This document shows positions 61,725 through 64,000 of a stretch of 64,000 bases of DNA, one piece after another. Each line of letters begins with the position of its first letter. Positions within the stretch are counted from its first letter, which is position 1. The DNA is from Blastomyces gilchristii SLH14081 (Eukaryota > Ascomycota > Eurotiomycetes > Onygenales > Ajellomycetaceae): the NCBI RefSeq assembly GCF_000003855.2, contig NW_003101679.1:1463062-1527061 (forward strand). Reading direction: 5' to 3'. The position numbers and the translations under genes are program-made. The notes below the pieces were generated by a model. The model was given only the letters and a program-made list of their open reading frames with translations, was not told the origin of the DNA and did no database searches.

Positions 61725-64000
61725 TTAGCCTCTCTCTTTCAGAAGCAGTTCTCATCAGTCAAAGACTGCTGTTTCAGATAATGCAGAACTCAGAGTTCAG
61801 GTCAGTTGATCATAGCTGACTCATTTCACAAGATATTATTAGCTGTGATCACAGAGTCTCTCATTGAGAATATTCTCAATCTCTCACTTCAGCTCATTAT
61901 CTTCTTCTATGATGCCTGGCAGCTGTCAGTTGAAAGTCAGTTAAGAAGAGAACAGGTCAGTGATAGTGCAGTGAAGCAAGCTTGTATGAAAGATATTATG
62001 AATTTCTGATGATGTGTCAAGACAGTAGTTGTGACTATCTAGAACTTCTATCACTTTATACTTGATATGATGGTAATTCAGTGTATAAGATGAATATGTG
62101 ATCTGTATATTCTTAAGATTCAATCATACTAGATCTTCTATCTTATATTGTTCAGTGAGATCTTGATGAACATTGATTCAATCTTCTTAATTCTGTTTAG
62201 TACTTGTCATAAAGGCTTCTGCTCAATCACAGATATCTCAGAGTTTTATTAATATATTATCAGTGATCTGAATTGAACTGCAGAAGTTCAGTGTGAAATG
62301 TGTGATCTCTAGAAGATTCAGTACTTTCATATGATATTCATATGTGAGAAAGAATGAGCTTACACCTGTTGAAACAGTATCTTGATCATTAATAGTGATC
62401 TCTGCATGTAGAAGAAGATCATGTCAATCATCTTATAAGTAATTGTAGAACTTATGAAGATAATTCTTCACAGTTTGAATTGTCTGTTCTGATGCATTAT
62501 CAGTCTCAGAGTGATAGACAGTTGACAGACAGCATGTAATCTTGAGAACTTGACAGATTCTTGTTCAGAGAGTGCTTATAAATTGATGATTCTGATCTGA
62601 TACTATAGATCTCAGTAATTCATGCATCTGATAGAACAGGCTCTATAGAAAAGCTTCAGTAACTTGTTCAGTATTCATTTTATCACAAGATTTCAATATT
62701 ACATCTTTGCTCAATCAATTCATAATGATCAGAATGTTTCTATAACTCTTACTCTCAGAGAGATCAACAGTGAAGTTAATTATCACATCTTATCAGATTC
62801 TATCAGAGATATTAAGTGATTTCAGCAGATCTTTTCTACAGTTCTTTTATAAGATGACAGAAGAACAATAGTTGCAGTTTCAGACAAAGTGTCTGATGCT
62901 GTTTAATATCTCAGATCAGTAGAACTCTTAGAAGATCATTCTATACAGTTATTCACAGCCTGAATGATCAGTCATACATGAATCATACATCTCTTGCATT
63001 ATTCAGGTGTGTAAGAGTTCAGAGTGAGAGACTCAGTATCATTCACAGAATCATAGAGCATTATTATTATTGATTGAATATTCTGAGATATTGATTCTTA
63101 TATATAGTTCTGGGGAAAATCAGGTTACTTCTTGACATACTGCTTCAGTGAGTACTTGAAGAAGTTCATCAGTTTGAGCTGTTATATGCCACAATTCATT
63201 CAGTGTAGATTTGAAGAATGTTATGATCAATGAAGCATATATAGTGTCATGAGTGATCTCATTGTGATCAACTAATATCTTCAGATTCAAGAGTCAGTGT
63301 TCTCAATTCATTCAGCATATATCTGTCACATCAGATGGTATATCTTGTTCTCATTGTGAGAGAACATCTGCCATCGAGTTCTGGCTGCTGAGGCAGTAGT
63401 GTATTGTAAAATGAAAGCAGCTTAGAAACTTCAATTATCACATCTGTCATTCAGTGAGTTTACAGGTCATTGTGAAGTATTTGAGATTCTTATGATCTGT
63501 GATTATCTCAAATTCAGACACACTTTAGAGTTCAGAGTCTCATTCTTCTAGACAGTGTACAATTGTGAGAAGTTCCTTGTCATAGATCTTATAATTGCAT
63601 TTGACAGGACTCAGTTTCTTAGACATGAAGACACATGATTGTAGAACATCTTCATCATCATATTACAATATCACTTCTTCTGTCACATAGTCAGAGGAAT
63701 CAGCTTCAACAACTGTCTCACAATCAGAATCAAATATCATTAGCAGAGAGATATTGATGAATATCTTCTTCATCTGTGTGAATGCAGCTTCAGCATCTGC
63801 TGATCACTGAAATACTGAGTTCTTCTTGATAAGTTCTGTAAGTGATCTCACAATATCTGAGAAGTTTTATATAAATTGCTGATAGAAGTTAGTAAATTCA
63901 ATGAAGCTTTGTACATCTTTCACAGTACACAGAGCTTCTTATTCAAGAATGGCAGAGACTTTCTCAGAATTCATTTGAATTCTCTTGTCAGCTTCTATAA
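61415..64000 (-). mobile_element. Gypsy element E6, minus strand, runs off the window
   Basis: 3' LTR at 61415-61724 (310 bp, TGTAAGAGGCCTACG...CCCGCCATA), inserted in the E5 gag region; the left target copy would be TCATC (61410-61414). Interior order matches E4: a piece of the integrase C-terminus at 62123-61941 (NYHHIKYKVIEVLDSHNYCL), integrase, RNase H and RT by 64000. gag and the 5' LTR are outside. Confidence 0.88.

Overview
The window is from a filamentous ascomycete. The genes carry short introns with GT..AG ends and CTAAC/CTGAC branch sites, and the proteins match Pezizomycotina families. A gene-bearing, mixed-GC segment joins an AT-rich block packed with decayed Ty3/Gypsy elements in which CpG is nearly absent. 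That two-part layout fits an onygenalean genome such as Blastomyces or a relative; this placement is an inference, because no marker gene was searched.

Left part (1-31.2 kb). A 244-bp TA-flanked MITE lies at the start. It is followed by a 1,943-residue protein with an N-terminal glycogen-binding-like (AMPK1-CBM) domain and a very long acidic tail; an unrecognised low-complexity coiled-coil protein; NOC3 (minus) head-to-head with NIP7 (plus), both 60S ribosome biogenesis factors sharing a 254-bp promoter; DCN1 (cullin neddylation) in five exons with one 918-nt intron; an unrecognised PPxY protein; a SWIB-domain SWI/SNF-RSC subunit; a stomatin/SPFH protein; and a CAP20-type perilipin. Intron-exon structures were worked out by hand and checked for reading phase. 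About 4 kb between the SPFH and perilipin genes has no supportable gene.

Boundary (30.4-31.8 kb). A 408-bp element has perfect 82-bp TGT...ACA direct repeats, a 5-bp target duplication, a half-tRNA-iMet-like primer site and a purine tract. It has the full anatomy of a TRIM, a miniature LTR retrotransposon.

Right part (31.8-64 kb). Six Ty3/Gypsy chromovirus copies are present, all with broken reading frames. Two are on the plus strand (E1 31839-38222, E2 39197-44903) and four on the minus strand (E3 about 44948-50892, E4 51768-57525, E5 split by E4 and E6, E6 from 61415 past the window end). Three have both LTRs and matching 5-bp target duplications. Further insertions sit inside them: a 670-bp element with a 13-bp duplication and an (AAT)n tail within the E1 5' LTR, and a 506-bp TIR element with an 8-bp duplication inside E3. 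The decay is almost purely transitional and centred on CpG. In all three complete elements the 5' LTR keeps several times more CpG than the 3' LTR, which may be the most informative unexplained signal here.
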